A stretch of 64,000 bases of DNA, from positions 62,001-126,000 of the forward strand of contig JANDJZ010000032.1 of the NCBI GenBank assembly GCA_027943245.1, written 5' to 3'. The position numbers and the translations under genes are program-made. Under the pieces are notes generated by a model. The model saw nothing but the letters and a program-made list of their open reading frames with translations. It did no database searches and was not told where the DNA came from. Source of the DNA: Acanthamoeba sp. SK_2022b (lineage: Eukaryota > Discosea > Longamoebia > Acanthamoebidae). Every line of letters begins with the position of its first letter. Positions within the stretch are counted from its first letter, which is position 1. Positions 34,931 through 49,880 of this stretch are shown in pieces.

Positions 34931-35916
34931 CTAGTCCTGCTTGAGGTCAAACCTCATTTCCCTGACGCCATCCTTGTCGATGACGGCGATGAGCACGTAG
35001 TCGCCGGTGTAGATGTCCCTCTCGCCGGCCGACGTGAAGATGTCCCGCACAAAGTCCACCGTCTCGTCCGCCGTCAGCTCGGGCTTCAGCTTGGTCGCCC
35101 TCTGGTCCTTCCAGCCGATCTGGTTGTCGAGCAGGGGCTGCACGAGCTGGTTGCCAGTGCCCGACGAGGAATACTTGACGCGCTCGAACGAACCCACGGC
35201 ATCGTAGCTGTACACACACCCAACACCTGATACAACAACACGTCCACCATGAGACCGAAAGCTCGTGTAGAGAGACTCGACACGTAAAGGTTGGGGGGGG
35301 GGCACCATTGTCGTCGATGCCACCCAGAACGTTGAAAGTGTAGAAGGGGAAGAAGCGCTTGCTGTAGAGGATGGTGGCGAGCATCTGCGCGATGGCGGGG
35401 GTGCTCATGGGCTTCCTGTGCTGGTGCTCGTACCACTGCAGACGAGTCTGCAGCAGCTTGTGCAGAGCAAGCTGGTCAGCCTGCATGCCCGCCGTAGCGA
35501 TGACGCACTTGTCCGTCCTTTGTTGGTTTGGGAGTGAGCGATCAATCAATTTAATTCATCGTGCAAAGTGCGTTTGGCAGGAGTAGCAGCTCTCGATTAC
35601 TTGAGGGGGGCGTACAATTTGAGGACCTTTCGTGCCTCCCTGGAATGGATGGAGTAGCCCGTGCTGAGACGGGTGTCGGCGGCCACCACACAAAAGTCCT
35701 TACCGTGGAGCGCCAGGGTGGTACTGAACGAGAAGATGAGAGTGTTAGTGCCACGACGTAGCCATTACATTGGTACGATCGCACTGGAACTGCGTGGCGA
35801 TCGATGAATTGGCCAGGTACGTACCCTCCATTGTCGGTGTAGGGAGACCAGCCCCTGCCCTGCGTGCGAGGGCCGTACTCAGCGGGCATGGGGGCATTAA
35901 AGCGGGATTCCATCAT
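34931..35916 (-). CDS. PSMB1: 20S proteasome subunit beta-6 (PSMB1)
   Basis: Exon 1 from Met 35916 encodes [37 protein letters not shown] intron follows, then [20 protein letters not shown] and [19 protein letters not shown]. Later exons give [40 protein letters not shown] and [20 protein letters not shown], and the last [20 protein letters not shown], ending near FDLKQD. The N-terminal Thr of active beta subunits is absent, as expected for the non-catalytic beta-6. Order and wording match the PSMB1 family closely; it forms part of the inner rings of the 20S core. About 240 residues, the usual length. The gene is divergent from the LOV/PAS gene. Confidence 0.92.
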
Positions 35917-36376
35917 TTTTATGCTCTTGTGTGTCCACTACAATCTCTGTTTGTTCTAAATCTCTCGCCACGCAATCCTCAGCTTCGAAACAGCCCCAGC
36001 TCAGCCTTGCGTGTTTGATACCTCACCCTTACCAGATTTTGCCCGGTTCGCGCGTAAGCTCAAACGCATTTCATAGTCTGTTTCGAAATGCAGTGGATTT
36101 TTTTGCGTTCGTGCTGGGGAAACAAAACAGCGAGCCCATCGCATTGTAACCACACCACTGGATACCAAAATTACGGGGTGATCTGGTTGATATGCGCCGA
36201 TTAGCACCTGGTTGCTTCTTCGGCAATGCTTAACCGCTCAGCACCCAGCCTCCTCAACGTACTCTTCAAAATTTGAGTAGGTAAACGAAGCATTGCTTTT
36301 GAAGTCGGTGGGAGCAGAGCGAGAGCAGATTAGCAAGCCAAGCAGTCTCTTACTCTTCATTCTGAGTTTGGACCAG
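35917..36376. promoter_or_regulatory. Divergent promoter region, PSMB1 / LOV-PAS gene
   Basis: 460 bp between head-to-head genes. No clear element can be named. Confidence 0.4.
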
Positions 36377-39052
36377 ATGGAGCGACAGAAAGAGAACGGT
36401 GATGGGCTGTACCAGGAGCATCGCTCTACACATTCTTCTCTACCTCGAAGAGGGAGCAAGCTGGGAACTAGCTCGGGCAGCGGCTTAGGGGGAAGCAGAA
36501 GCTCCCTCACGGATGTGTCTGCGGTATGTCAGCCAGACCGTGCTGCCATTGACCACCTCGACGATCCTGTGCTCGTGGATTTCAAGCTTCAGCTCGTAGA
36601 CCTTGTGGGAGAGGGCATAGTCATCGTCGACACGGCTGGCGGAGCCATGCGTGTGGCACACGCCAACCCTGGCTTCGAACAGCTCACGGGCTGGAAGGCG
36701 TCCGAAGTGTGCGGCAGCACCCTTCAATTTCTCCAGGGGCCGGGCACCAACGAGAAGGGCGTCGAGACAGTGCGGCTCGGCCTGGAGAGTGGCCGGCAGG
36801 TGCGAGTGCTGCTACTTAACTATCGACGCAACCGCACGCCGTTCTGGAACAGCATTTACACCATTCCCCTTCCGTCTACGGGCAACTCAACCGTAAGCAC
36901 CCCCCGCCTGGAGATATCAAGGTAGTGCAGCAACTGAGTGAATGAGGTGACATGTTGATCAGGAACGACGATATGTTGCGGTGGTGATGCAAGATGTGAC
37001 TGAATGGAAGGAAACGAAAGAAGCAGCCACGGGGTACAGCTGCCTCCTCGAAGTTCTCGCGCCCAAGTTGCGCTCACTGTGTGGCTGCACAGGCGCCTGC
37101 CAGCTCCGCGTCCAAGGCCCACAGGGCCTCCGACAGCTTCCCACCGGGAACCAGTGGCGAAAAAGCTGGACGACGTGAGTATCATCGTTATAGACTTCCT
37201 CAGGTGCGGCTACCTCGTCATGTGCGGTTGGCGTGGCGGGCCACTCATTGTGTATGTATTGACGCTCAGGATTCATCAATACCTGGACTCGTTCTCGGAC
37301 ACCGCTGTGGCAATGCGGATGATCAAAAACCTCATGGACATGATCGAGACCTCCCTTGCCTACTTCCCGTCTCTTCGCAAGGTTGCCCTCATCGTGCTTG
37401 CCAAGGCCTCACAGCGAATCGCTCTCACCACTTGTGGCCACTCAGGTGCGGATGACGGGCTCAAGCTTTGTGGCCATAGGCGGCATTCCGGTGCCCAGGA
37501 CGGCAGACCCGCTCCAGGAGGCCATGAGGAGACGCCTTCCTTCTCGTCGCTCAACAGCATCGGAGACAGATCTTCGCCAAAGGGTTGAGCGAATGGAGCG
37601 TGAGTGGTAAAGCCTGCGTCTTGTGGTTGGCACGAGGCGTAAGCTAACAAACTTGGTGTTTACTTGATGGCGAGCGACAGGTACGAGCTTCTTGGCTATG
37701 AAAGCGAGGATGACGACGAGGACAACTCGATTCGAAGGACGCTCTCCGGATCGGAGGTGGCGTGCCCAGTGTTCGCGGACCCTTCGTTCCTTCTGACCTC
37801 GCCCTACTCCTTCCCCGATTCTGGGAACACCCACTCATCGCCCTTCCCGGCCATCACCTCCGACCTCATGGCGACGTCATCGCCTCAAGTGCCCACAGCA
37901 CCGCGTGGCCTGCCCTCAGTCATATCTATGCCTAAGTTCAAGGCTTTCTCGTCGCCGCTGCCCACGGACATGAGGCGACGCAACAACTCGGCTCCTCCCA
38001 AGGTCAGGCCGCCATCTGCAGCGTTGACAACGTCTCAGCGCATGGGTGGGCAGCTCGCCTCGCCCACCACATCGTCCTCGTCTCTAGGCTCGGCCTCGTT
38101 CCCGCCAGCCTCCTACAACTCGGTGGCGTTCGAGGGCGATGACGACGAAGAAGAAGTCGATCGGCTGGCGGACGTCAGCGCGTCCATGTTTGACAACGCC
38201 ATGCAGTCAGTTCTGGGCAGCATTACTCAGGAGGAAGCGAGCGAGGCCAAAAAGACACAATTGATGGCCAGTGTCAAGAAGAAGCTGCTCCTGAGACGAG
38301 ATAAAGGCAAGGACAAGAGTCGTGAACGCGAGCGAGAGCGGGAGAAGTCGGAGAAGGAAAGGGAGAGGGAGAGGGAGAGAGAAAAGGAGATGGAGAAGGA
38401 GAGGCTCCGACAGCAACAGGAGGAGCGTGCCCGGGCCCAGCAGCAACAACAGGCATGGCAGCAAGTCGAGCCGCAGGGCATAGAGAAGCTGAAGGAGTTG
38501 GACAAGGAGAGCAAGCGCAACAAGAAGAACAAGGCGCTCGAGGAGATGGCGGCCTTCGCCATCACCGTCCTCTCCAAGTTCAACGCCCTCAGTGAGTCCG
38601 TGCTCAGGGAGGAACGCGAGCGCGAACGGAAACGAAGCGTTTCGGCCAAGGCTAGCAGCGGGAGCCATTCACTTCAGCGGGGCAGCGCCTCCGAGAGCGG
38701 GCAGGCCTCGGCGGACTTGAGCCTCAAGGTGGGCATGCACATCGGCCGTGCTCTGGTGGGGTCGGTCCCTATCTCTCTGGCCTCACCTGCTGGCACCACC
38801 GGTACACATTCAGCTTCGTGCATTTGTGTGCGTGCGATGCTGATGGGCCGAGCGTCAACTATAGGGGGAGCGTTGCAGTCGGTGCCCGAGGTGTGGGGAG
38901 AGGCGCTGGAGATGGCCCAACAATTGGGAAGGGCGGCCGACGAGGGAAGAGCGCTCGCTTCGGGCGCGGTGTACGATAGGATCTGCCACAAGTTCCGATT
39001 CGTGGAGAGAGAGGACAAGTGCTTCCTCCTCGAGGGCTACCGGATCAAGTGA
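36377..39052 (+). CDS. LOV/PAS-domain protein lacking the photoactive Cys, with degenerate cyclase-like C-terminus
   Basis: Starts at Met 36377. The PAS core GEGIVIVDTAGGAMRVAHAN, FEQLTGWKASEV, CGSTLQFLQGPGTN, VLLLNYRRNRTPFWNSIYTI closely follows LOV domains, but where plant LOV reads GRNCRFLQG the adduct Cys is Leu. After several small exons (36961-37600) comes a 450-residue exon: acidic and Ser-rich, then a long Glu/Arg charged helix (REREREREK region, 38310-38420), then segments aligning with class III cyclases: AFAITVLSKFNALSE (no metal Asp), KVGMHIGRALVGSVP, EVWGEALEMAQQLGRAADEG. Key catalytic residues are missing. Likely a signalling scaffold that senses flavin or redox state rather than forming a light adduct. 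The intron chain 36899-37680 closes in frame. Confidence 0.75.
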
Positions 39053-39484
39053 AAGTCATTGGAGGAAAGCATGCTATCATCACCTTCTTGTACAACGAAT
39101 GAAGCTTTGCATGCAAGTCTTTCGGCTACCAAAGCGCGATCTTCATTCGCGCAGGGGGGTGTCACCTGAAGATGCATATGCCATCAACTGAACAGAATGC
39201 ACAGTGACTTGCGTCTGACGACGGGGGTTGTTGATAAAACCGGTTTTTGTTCCTTGCGATCTTTGCGGGAGTTGTTGTACATCGACCGCTTACTCGCGAC
39301 AAAAATGGAAGAGGAGTGGCGTGTGGTGGAGGAAGCCACAGCAGTAACACGTGAATAACAAGGAGAGAGAAAAGAACGAAAGCGACTATGAGAGAGAGAA
39401 GGAAAGAATGAAGCTCTGAAAGAAGAGGGAAGGAAGAGGTTGCGACGTGTCGGCAATGCTGGTGTAGTGTGCGCCAGAGCCGAT
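39053..39484. other. Convergent 3' spacer, LOV-PAS / PTEN
   Basis: Holds the 3' ends of two tail-to-tail genes. Short GAGA tracts occur. No gene was seen. Confidence 0.4.
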
Positions 39485-42377
<2,893 letters not shown>

Positions 42378-42747
42378 CTTGTTTGTGCGAACTTGCCGAT
42401 TACAAATTCTAAATCTTGGGCTTGCGAGATGACGATGAGAAGAACGGAGAAGCAGGAACAAGGAGAGCGAAGAAGAACTTCTTCTCCTCTTCTATGGAGT
42501 TCCTTCCAGGAGAGATGCGACGACACACGAACAACAACTCGCAGCACTAACCCGTCCGTTGCGAGATAATTAATTAAAGACACTTTTATTAAGATTTTAT
42601 TTTTCTCGTATTCTGGTTGGTTGGTTCAAACCCCTCCCGAGTGGTTCTCCGTCCCGTACATTCCTCGCGAGATTGCTATTGGCCTCCTTATCTTCCGGAA
42701 CGCAGTGCAACCTCAACCCCCAACCCCAACCTAACATACAGAACAAC
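42378..42747. other. Spacer upstream of PTEN
   Basis: About 370 bp containing the PTEN 5' region and the 3' flank of the RNA-ligase-like gene. No gene was recognised. Confidence 0.4.
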
Positions 42748-44706
42748 TCAGTCGCCGCCCTCGGGATGGCAGTGGGGGCAGTCGGGGATCGCGGGGAGGG
42801 GCATGGCCGAGAGCTTGCGCGTGGCGTAGCGCTTGCGGGTGGGCTTGAGCTGCTGGTTGTAGGCCGAGAAGAGGTGGCCCTCGAGGCCCTTGCTCACGTG
42901 CACATTCTTGACGCTGTCTAGCGACAGGTAGTGCGCGAGCGTGGTGAGCTTCATCGTGTGCTGCGGGAGCGGCGGCCCGTGCTCGAGGGCAGGCGGCCCG
43001 CGATAGTGCTTGGAGTTGGGCGCCTCGTTGGCCTTGTAGAGGAGCCGCAGCAGCTTGCCCCGCTTGCTCTCCTTGGTGTTGAGCCGCTGCTGTTCATGGA
43101 ACCACTCCCCTAAGAAGAGATGTAACATTTAACATAATTGATAAATTTAATTATTGCATAAACACGAATAAATCGAAAAATAAAAGCCCACGCACCCATT
43201 TCCTTGTTACTCATCTTGGAGAGGGTGTCCATGTACAGACGATCGGTCTCGTCGCAGAGCGAGATCAGGAGCGCGTGGACGTACTGATCACGAAGTCGCG
43301 GGACAGCCCGGTCCAGCGTTGAATGCGGTCAGTCACTGTCGTGGGCCCCACACGCACACGCGCGCAAGAGTGAAGGGCGCACGCACTCGATACCAGTGGG
43401 CCCAGTCGGGATAGTAGCGGCAGAACCGCTCCTTGTGGTCAAACGTCGTGCGCACGATGGTGAGGAAGTACTCCTCCTTGGTATGTCGACACGTATACGG
43501 GCCTTCAGGTTTGGTTGTCAAGTCGATCAGCTCACCCGGTGGGAGAGGGAGAGCGCGATAAGGACGAGAGGAGGCCGAGGTACCCAGGGAGGCCAATGCG
43601 TTGTGCGGAGGCGAGTGGACGACGATGCGCTCGAGGCCGGGACCGCACACGATCACGCCCTGTGCCTCGAGTACGTTCAACTCCCAGCACTGGTCGACCA
43701 GCTTATCCAGCACGTAGGTCTGCCTCCTCCTTGCCACAGCGTCGTCAGACAGAGCGCCGGCGCCGGCGCCCGTGGCCGATGCCTTGCCGCCGTTCGGTAC
43801 CGGTCGACCCTTGCCGCCGGCGCCGCGCCGAGACCACTCCTTGAGCTCGTCAGCCGTGGGCTCGCCCTGCCGGGCCCACTGCGCCACGAGGGCCGCCAGG
43901 TCGCTTCGCTCGGTCGGGCACGGCCAGCCGTTCTCGCGAGCGCATCGCTCCGGCAGCGACTCCTCGTTCGTGGCGAGGTCCCGCACGCCCACTAGCACCA
44001 GCCGCTCGTCTTCGACCGCATGGCCGTCGTGGTCGTCGACGAGCAGGTGGCTGACGTTGGCCCCTTGGGTGACGAGGCGGAACGTGTAGCACTTGCCCTT
44101 GTCGTCGGGGAGCCGATAGCCGCGGGCCTTCCACACACGCCAGAACAGCGTCTCTAGGAGCCCGAGCCAGTCCTGCCCCGCATGTCCCGGCGGTGAGCCA
44201 ACGGACTCGCATCACGCATGCTGGTGGGAGGGGAGAGGGAGAGGGAGCTACCGACCTTGCCCTCGTCCATCTCTCGGCCCTCTTCGCCGCGTATGCGGGC
44301 GCGCTCGCGCTTGCGGAGGCATCGACCGATGAAGCTGTTGCTTGTCGAAGCCAGTAGCCAACGATCCGAGTACCAGTAGAGCGTGATCGACAGGCCGGGG
44401 CTGATCTCGAAGATACGCACCTGGTCCCACTCGACGATCGTCGGCAAGTGCTTTTCCTGCGCGTATGCCGTTGACGCGTCTCAACAGCATACACCTTAAA
44501 GGTACACGCACACATACGTGAACGCACAGAAATAGGATGGCCAACCTCGTCTTCGTTGTAGTGAAACAAGCGGGGGAATCCTTGACAAACGACTCGCCAA
44601 TCGTTGTCCTCGTCAAGCACAAGGCCGGCGCATTCCCTGACCACCGTGCATTGCTGTACGCAGGGCATAAGTCGGCGGCTGAGCCTACACTTGATGCATG
44701 CATGTG

Positions 44707-44780
<74 letters not shown>

Positions 44781-46274
44781 TGCGTTACCGCGGGCGACGA
44801 GTGAACCTGCTGGTTGAGCTGCACGAGGTTGGGGAAGAGGTGGTGTCGAGCGACCCGCAGCGAGAGGTCTCGCTTGAGAAAGCTGAGATCGCTTCGCCTG
44901 CATTGTCGGCAACACCTATTCGTCAGTCAAACAGCGGCCACTTCCAGAGAACAGCAACCGAACCCGTCGTGAGTTGTGGCGTGCGGTGATTGCTCTGCCT
45001 CCTCTTGGAGCGACAGTCGAATGTAGTCAGCCGTGCTGAGCCGAACAGGTCTGTCGAGGCCCTGAACGAGGGCCATCTTCCTCCGGTAGTCGTTGACTCC
45101 GCGTCGAAACTCGAGACACAGCGGGTGGTAGAGCAGATGGAACCACCCGGCAAGCTTCGGCCAGGTGAGGCTCTCGCCATCGAGCTGCATCAGCTCGCGG
45201 TAGTGTCGATTGGCGATTTCGTTGACGCCGAGGTCGACTCCCCTACCCTTGTTCCTGATTAGGCTGGTCGCCAGTAGCATTGTGCGCAGGCAGTGAATCA
45301 TGCACTTGCGTCCCCTGTTCGCGATTAGGCCATGCGGCATCACGCACGCATGCACGCAGGGTACGCACCTCACGTGCTGCTTGCGCTTCATGAACTGTCG
45401 GCTGAGCATGTGATGCGACCATACATAGGCATTGACAGAATGCTTCAGTCGCATCATGTCAAGCTCCCACGAGAACCGCTGCGAGCCCCGCACCACAGCG
45501 AAAAGAGATCCTATCACGTCAGAAGGGAGAACCCACAAGAACGAGCAAGGGAAGACGGTTTGCGGTGGCGGTGGCTCACCTCTGGCGAGTTCTTAAGGGC
45601 GAGCGAGGAAGGCAGGAAGTTCTGGCACAGAATGCTATGCAGGTCCTGCGTCGCCCATCCCACTGTTAGTTAGGCCCAACAGCAGCCATTGCAAAGACAC
45701 ACGATCGCGAAAATGATGAGCTAGGTGTGGTAGTACCTGGTAGTCCAGCATCTCTTGCCAGTTGCCGGCCTCGTACACGGTCATGTCCACATTTCCGCGA
45801 CAGTAGAGCACCTAGACACCACAACGGTGAGGTGAGACCGAGCTCCTGGTTACCCGCATTGAAGAGAGAGCGTAGCCCACACTGAGCCCACCTCCCAGCG
45901 CAACTCCTCCGGGCGGTCGGGGATGGCCACTCCAGGCGAAGGCCCCGCAGGCGCTTGGCAGGTCGTGTCGGTTGCCTCCTTGGCGGTGGCGTCGACTGCC
46001 AGTGGGCCTATGTACCCATCGACCACCGTGTAGAAGTCCCAGTCTGCCCAACCCAGGATTCAGCGATTGCTGTGGCCGGCACTGCAAGAGGGAAGGGAGT
46101 GTGGGTTTGTGGTTGAGGGGGAGGGGTACCAGACTGGGGCGTGGCTGTGCCGAAAGCGTGGGAGCCGAATACGTAGATGCCCTTCACCAGCTTTGGCGGC
46201 AAGGCAAGCAGGCTTTCGATCAACTCGCGGCTAATCTCTTCTGGCGTGTACTCCCTGCTGGCCTCGTCCTCCAT
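42748..46274 (-). CDS. Nucleotidyltransferase fused to a T4-Rnl1-like RNA ligase domain without catalytic Lys
   Basis: Met at 46274 (MEDEASREYTPEEISRELIE). The N-domain has GIYVFGSHAFGTATPQSDWD, the GS...DxD motif of Pol-beta-type nucleotidyltransferases, and a helical region (CMIHCLRTMLLATSLIRNKG) seen in viral and bacterial relatives. The C-domain follows T4 RNA ligase 1 order: ECAGLVLDEDNDWRVVCQGF, PRLFHYNE, then VRIFEISPGLSITLYW where motif I (EKxDGS) should be, CYTFRLVTQGANVSHLLVDD, ERLVLVGVRDLA, QGVIVCGPGLERIVVHSPPH (motifs IV-V), and a helical tail to 42748. The motif I Lys and motif V Lys are absent, so covalent ligation is unlikely. About ten exons; several small exon borders are approximate. 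Confidence 0.72.
44708..44779. repeat. (TG)36 dinucleotide repeat in an intron of the RNA-ligase-like gene
   Basis: An uninterrupted TG tract on the plus strand. Confidence 0.95.
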
Positions 46275-46721
46275 TGTGCAGGTGCACAAGCGCCCTTGCT
46301 AGGTACAGTTTTGTTATGAATTTGTGTGAAGCTTTTTTCCTTCTTTTTTCTTGTGCTTACCACTTCCCACATTACCATGTGTGATGACATGGCCTTGGTG
46401 AGCCCCTTCAGTTACTTGAGGCAACTAGTATCATCATTGTGCAAGCAGCATGAGAAGAACATATGGTATCTGTTCTAGTTGAGAGGAGGTGTACCCATCT
46501 CCCAAACCTTGATGTTAGCAACAAAAATGCTGGGAGAGGAGCAACTTCAATGATGGTGATGATGATGATGATACCACGAGGCGAACTAGTTTAGACCAGC
46601 CACAGGGAACAGGCGCCTGCCGCCAACTGAAAAACGAAAGAAACATGACCCAAAAATAAAAGTGGCAATTGCGCGCAAGTTTCTTTGCATCTGCGACGGC
46701 GAAAACGAGGAGGGCGAGAAG
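46275..46721. promoter_or_regulatory. Divergent spacer with low CpG
   Basis: 450 bp between head-to-head genes. From about 46290 to 46575 no CpG was seen by eye. A short ATG/GAT trinucleotide run sits at 46550-46572. It probably holds both promoters. Confidence 0.45.
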
Positions 46722-47473
46722 ATGGACTTCCGTGTAGACATGCGCTACGACATCACGCACTTTGTGCTGGCAGGTCTCTACTTCCTGTTGTGCCTCCTTT
46801 CCATCTTTTGCATGTTGCGACTATGCATTGTAGGACACTTCAGGCGATGGCAGCTCTTCTTTCACCCAATCTTCTTTTTGGGCACCCTCGGTACCAAGAT
46901 CCCTCCATTGTTTTGATTCTTGTTGGTTTTTTTTCTCGACTTGAGGCTGGTGAATTAATGAAAAGTATTATACTTGGCTGACTCATCGCCGTTCATTCTA
47001 TTTTATCGTTTAATCTTAATTTTCTATTAAATGAAAATAAATTGTTCTACATCTCTTGCAAAGAGACCCGTTGCAGCTCAGCCCCGACACTGGCGTTTCA
47101 TCGGCAGCCATCTTTCATTTAATTCATCTCTCACCCAAATCTTTGTTTCCTCGACGTGTCTCTTTGGCTCTTGGGCCCGGGGCGCGCAGTCCGTATGGTG
47201 TTCTTCCTCCTGCAGCCACTGGTCATGGAGCGGGAAATCTACATTCCTAATAAGCTCAACATGTTCATGAACTCGTTACCCTCTTGGTTCTTCTTCACCG
47301 ACTACCTCATCGTGCTCTTCCTGTGGTACGTCGGGTGTCTGTTGCTGTCGTTTTCCTTTTCCTTCTCTCTTTCTTTCGCTTTGTCGCGTTGCAGCGGTTC
47401 ATTACTCCTTAGGCCGGAGCGAGTGCCCAGGAGAGCGTTGCGGGCCTGCACTGCGCCCAGCGCGTGCGGTGTG

Positions 47474-47505
<32 letters not shown>

Positions 47506-48482
47506 TGGTATCCCGAGTGTCTGACGCTGTCCGTGGACGGGCGTGCAGGGCCGAGATTTACCACTTCACACGGGGCGGCGAGCTGACGATCAAGAAGCTG
47601 AGCCCCGTCTTCTGGTCGCTGACCATCACGATGTACTGCGCCGTCGGCCTGCTCTACGTCTTCGATGCCACCTTGTACGCACCTCTCCTCCTCCTCCTCC
47701 TCCTCCTCCTCCTCCTCCTCCTCCTCCTCGGGCGCGTGTGTTGGGTGTTGTGTGTACTGGTTTCATACGTTCGTTGTCTCTCTCATCACCGTCAAGGATG
47801 CGAACCGAAGACACGTCGTTTTCGAAAGCAGGCAACCCCGTGGAAGAGACCCTGCTCATCGTGGACGCGGCCATCTTCATATGCTCTTCACTTGGTAGCT
47901 AGCCGCCTCTCTTTCCCTCCGCTCGGGCTCGTGTGTTTCCGAGATCGAGTGTTGCTCACCACCACCCATGCAGCGTTCATGGTGTACGGGACGGCGATCT
48001 ACCTGAGGCTCGTGCACTCGGTGCCCACCGCCAACCGCCGCTCGCTGCTGAGGCGGATACAGATCATGACCACCATGATCTCCCTCGGGTTCTGTTGTCG
48101 AGCGGTCATCATCTTGCTCAACGTCTTCGTCTTCCCGGACATGTCCGAGCACTGGTGGTTCGACTTGGGTACGTCGGCCTCCTGCTTCATACGCGAGTCA
48201 CACAACACAACTCAAAGACAACAACGCAACAGCAAGACTCATCAGCTCTACTTTATCTCTACATTTCATGCGCTCTGTCCAGCCTACTTCACAGCGCTGG
48301 AGTGGTTCCCGCTGCTGGTGATGCTGGGAATCCTGCACAAGGCCTCGAACACCAGGAGGGGGGTACGGCCGGTGCAGCCCGTCAACGCCAACAAGAGGAC
48401 CATCAACCACGGCTACAGCAACAGCAGCAGCAACAGGACAAGCTCGTCGGACAACGAACACACTGGCCTTCTCAATCCGTGA
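46722..48482 (+). CDS. THH1/TOM1/TOM3-family seven-TM protein
   Basis: Met at 46722 (MDFRVDMRYD). Helices lie on successive exons: ITHFVLAGLYFLLCLLSIFC, VRMVFFLLQPLVMEREIYIP, SLPSWFFFTDYLIVLFLW, AEIYHFTRGGEL, SPVFWSLTITMYCAVGLLYV, TLLIVDAAIFICSSL, AFMVYGTAIYLRL, MISLGFCCRAVIILLNVFVF, and AYFTALEWFPLLVMLGILHK. The wording around the W-AEIYH junction and the last helix matches the PF06454 family: plant TOM1/TOM3, host factors for tobamovirus replication, and animal GPR137/TPRA-like. A role in lysosomal or TORC1-linked trafficking is possible by analogy. The Asn/Ser-rich cytosolic C-tail ends in a dileucine-like HTGLLNP. One intron holds a CTC repeat (47685-47730). Confidence 0.75.
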
Positions 48483-48938
48483 AGGTCGGTTGCCTACTTT
48501 GGTACGGTGGGTCCGCCGTTAGTTTTTGACCATCATTTCGAGTTGTACATACAAGAGAGCAAGAGACACGGCTGGCGGTGCAATTTCTCTCCTCTTTTCT
48601 TCGGTGTTTTTCGCTGGCATGCCAGCATGCAATGCTTGGAACGCGTTGAGCGCGTGGGTCGGCGGCAACCGGACTCGAACATGTGTCCAGCAAGACCACG
48701 CCGCCCTCACCGCAGGGGTACTTGCGCCGCCTCCAGCGTGGTGGGTGCTGCGCATTCATAACATTTCATACGTGGGTCGCTGTTAGCCGTTGCTTTTGGC
48801 GCGCTTCTGCGTAGAAACAGTCGTTGCGTTTGTGCGCGAAAGTGACAGCAGCTCCCACAAAAGCACAACGCAACTTGTTTCGCCCATCCGCAACTATCAA
48901 GGCCTAATCCTCCGCCCAGACCTTCACCTGCTCGCAAT
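48483..48938. other. Spacer between THH1/TOM1-like and Spo12-like genes
   Basis: A minus-strand stretch with MKCYECAAPTTLEAAQ is open but short and cannot be extended convincingly. Inverted GGCGGC/GCCGCC runs near 48662-48708 could form a hairpin. It probably carries the promoter of the next gene. Confidence 0.4.
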
Positions 48939-49283
48939 ATGTCCGCTCAGAACCCCCCCTCTACCCCTACCAACCCCAAGGTCTTCAGCCAGTTCAACAA
49001 GAACCCTGCGTACGTACTGCCCCTCTCCTCCATCAGGAGCAAGCGCTAAGCAATCCGCCGAATGCAGCCTCTATCGGAGCCCCACCGATGCAATGGTGTC
49101 ACCCTGCACCAAGCAGCTTGGTGGCAGAACTGCTCTTAGCAAGCGTGCTGTTACGGCTGCCGGCCGGTACGTATTGCGCTCGTGTTCATCCGCGAAAAGC
49201 GCAATCGAATTGATTCCCTTTCTGTCCACAGCAAGAACCTCAAGTCCGAATTCTCCACAATGGAGAAAGAGAACGCACAGTAA
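48939..49283 (+). CDS. Small protein with Spo12-like SPTDxxxSPC motif
   Basis: Three exons (48939-49009, 49068-49166, 49232-49283) give a 73-residue protein. Its central exon reads LYRSPTDAMVSPCTKQLGG, then RTALSKRAVTAAG, and the last KNLKSEFSTMEKENAQ. The SPTD-x3-SPC-x3-L pattern resembles the conserved box of the Spo12 family, small cell-cycle proteins linked to mitotic exit in yeast. Two Ser-Pro sites look like CDK targets. Splice phases close in frame, and the start has a good context (GCAATATGTCC). Identification rests on one short motif. Confidence 0.55.
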
Positions 49284-49880
49284 GCCATTCGACCATAGAT
49301 CTCTTGGGAACCAGAGTTGGCGTTAACGTAATTTTGTAGATAGAGGAGGGTGCGATTTGTTTCGCACTCTTCAATAAGCGTCTTACTGAGTACTCGAACG
49401 TTTTGCATTTAGGCAACCTAAATCATCGCTTTGAAGATGCGCAAGCCAAATACATGTACTTTAACGCAGGCTAAGGAGCCAACACCAATGTTGCCTGAAC
49501 GACTCACAGGTCGAAAGGACCGTAAGTGCGGTGAGGACATTCACCATACCGAAGCAACGGCGCCAGCCAAACGACCCAGGGAACGACGAGCACTGGCCTG
49601 CGTTGCCATTACGTAGCGCCTCCAGCAGGAGCAGGCGCGTGGTCGTTGTAGTCATGCAATCTTTCGCGTTGTGGTTGTTGGGCGGTGTAAAGGTGCACGA
49701 ACACGTTGCACAGGCCGCCGAGAACATCGACGCTCCGCAGAGCCCACGGCAAGCACTCTTGGGCTTTCCCGTTCTTTCTCCTAGTGTTGGGAATGTGGAA
49801 GTGGTGATCGCAACAGTGTGGCTCATGTGTGCCAGGTAGAGGTGGCCCATGCAACAGATGGTGAAGAGCACCTTCACTGT
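49284..49880. other. Spacer with normal CpG, no supported gene
   Basis: Open stretches occur on both strands (for example a 61-codon plus frame at 49431-49616), but no family is recognised and coding potential is doubtful. Confidence 0.4.

Noticed and set aside
42748..46274. Recent viral or phage origin for the RNA-ligase-like gene
   Set aside because: The gene is full of host-style introns and has host base composition, so no recent transfer can be claimed from sequence alone.
48655..48715. Possible tRNA on the minus strand (TTCGAGTCC-like T-loop and GGCGGC/GCCGCC ends)
   Set aside because: Only about 46 bases separate the ends, there is no D-arm and the T-stem does not pair, so it is just a hairpin.
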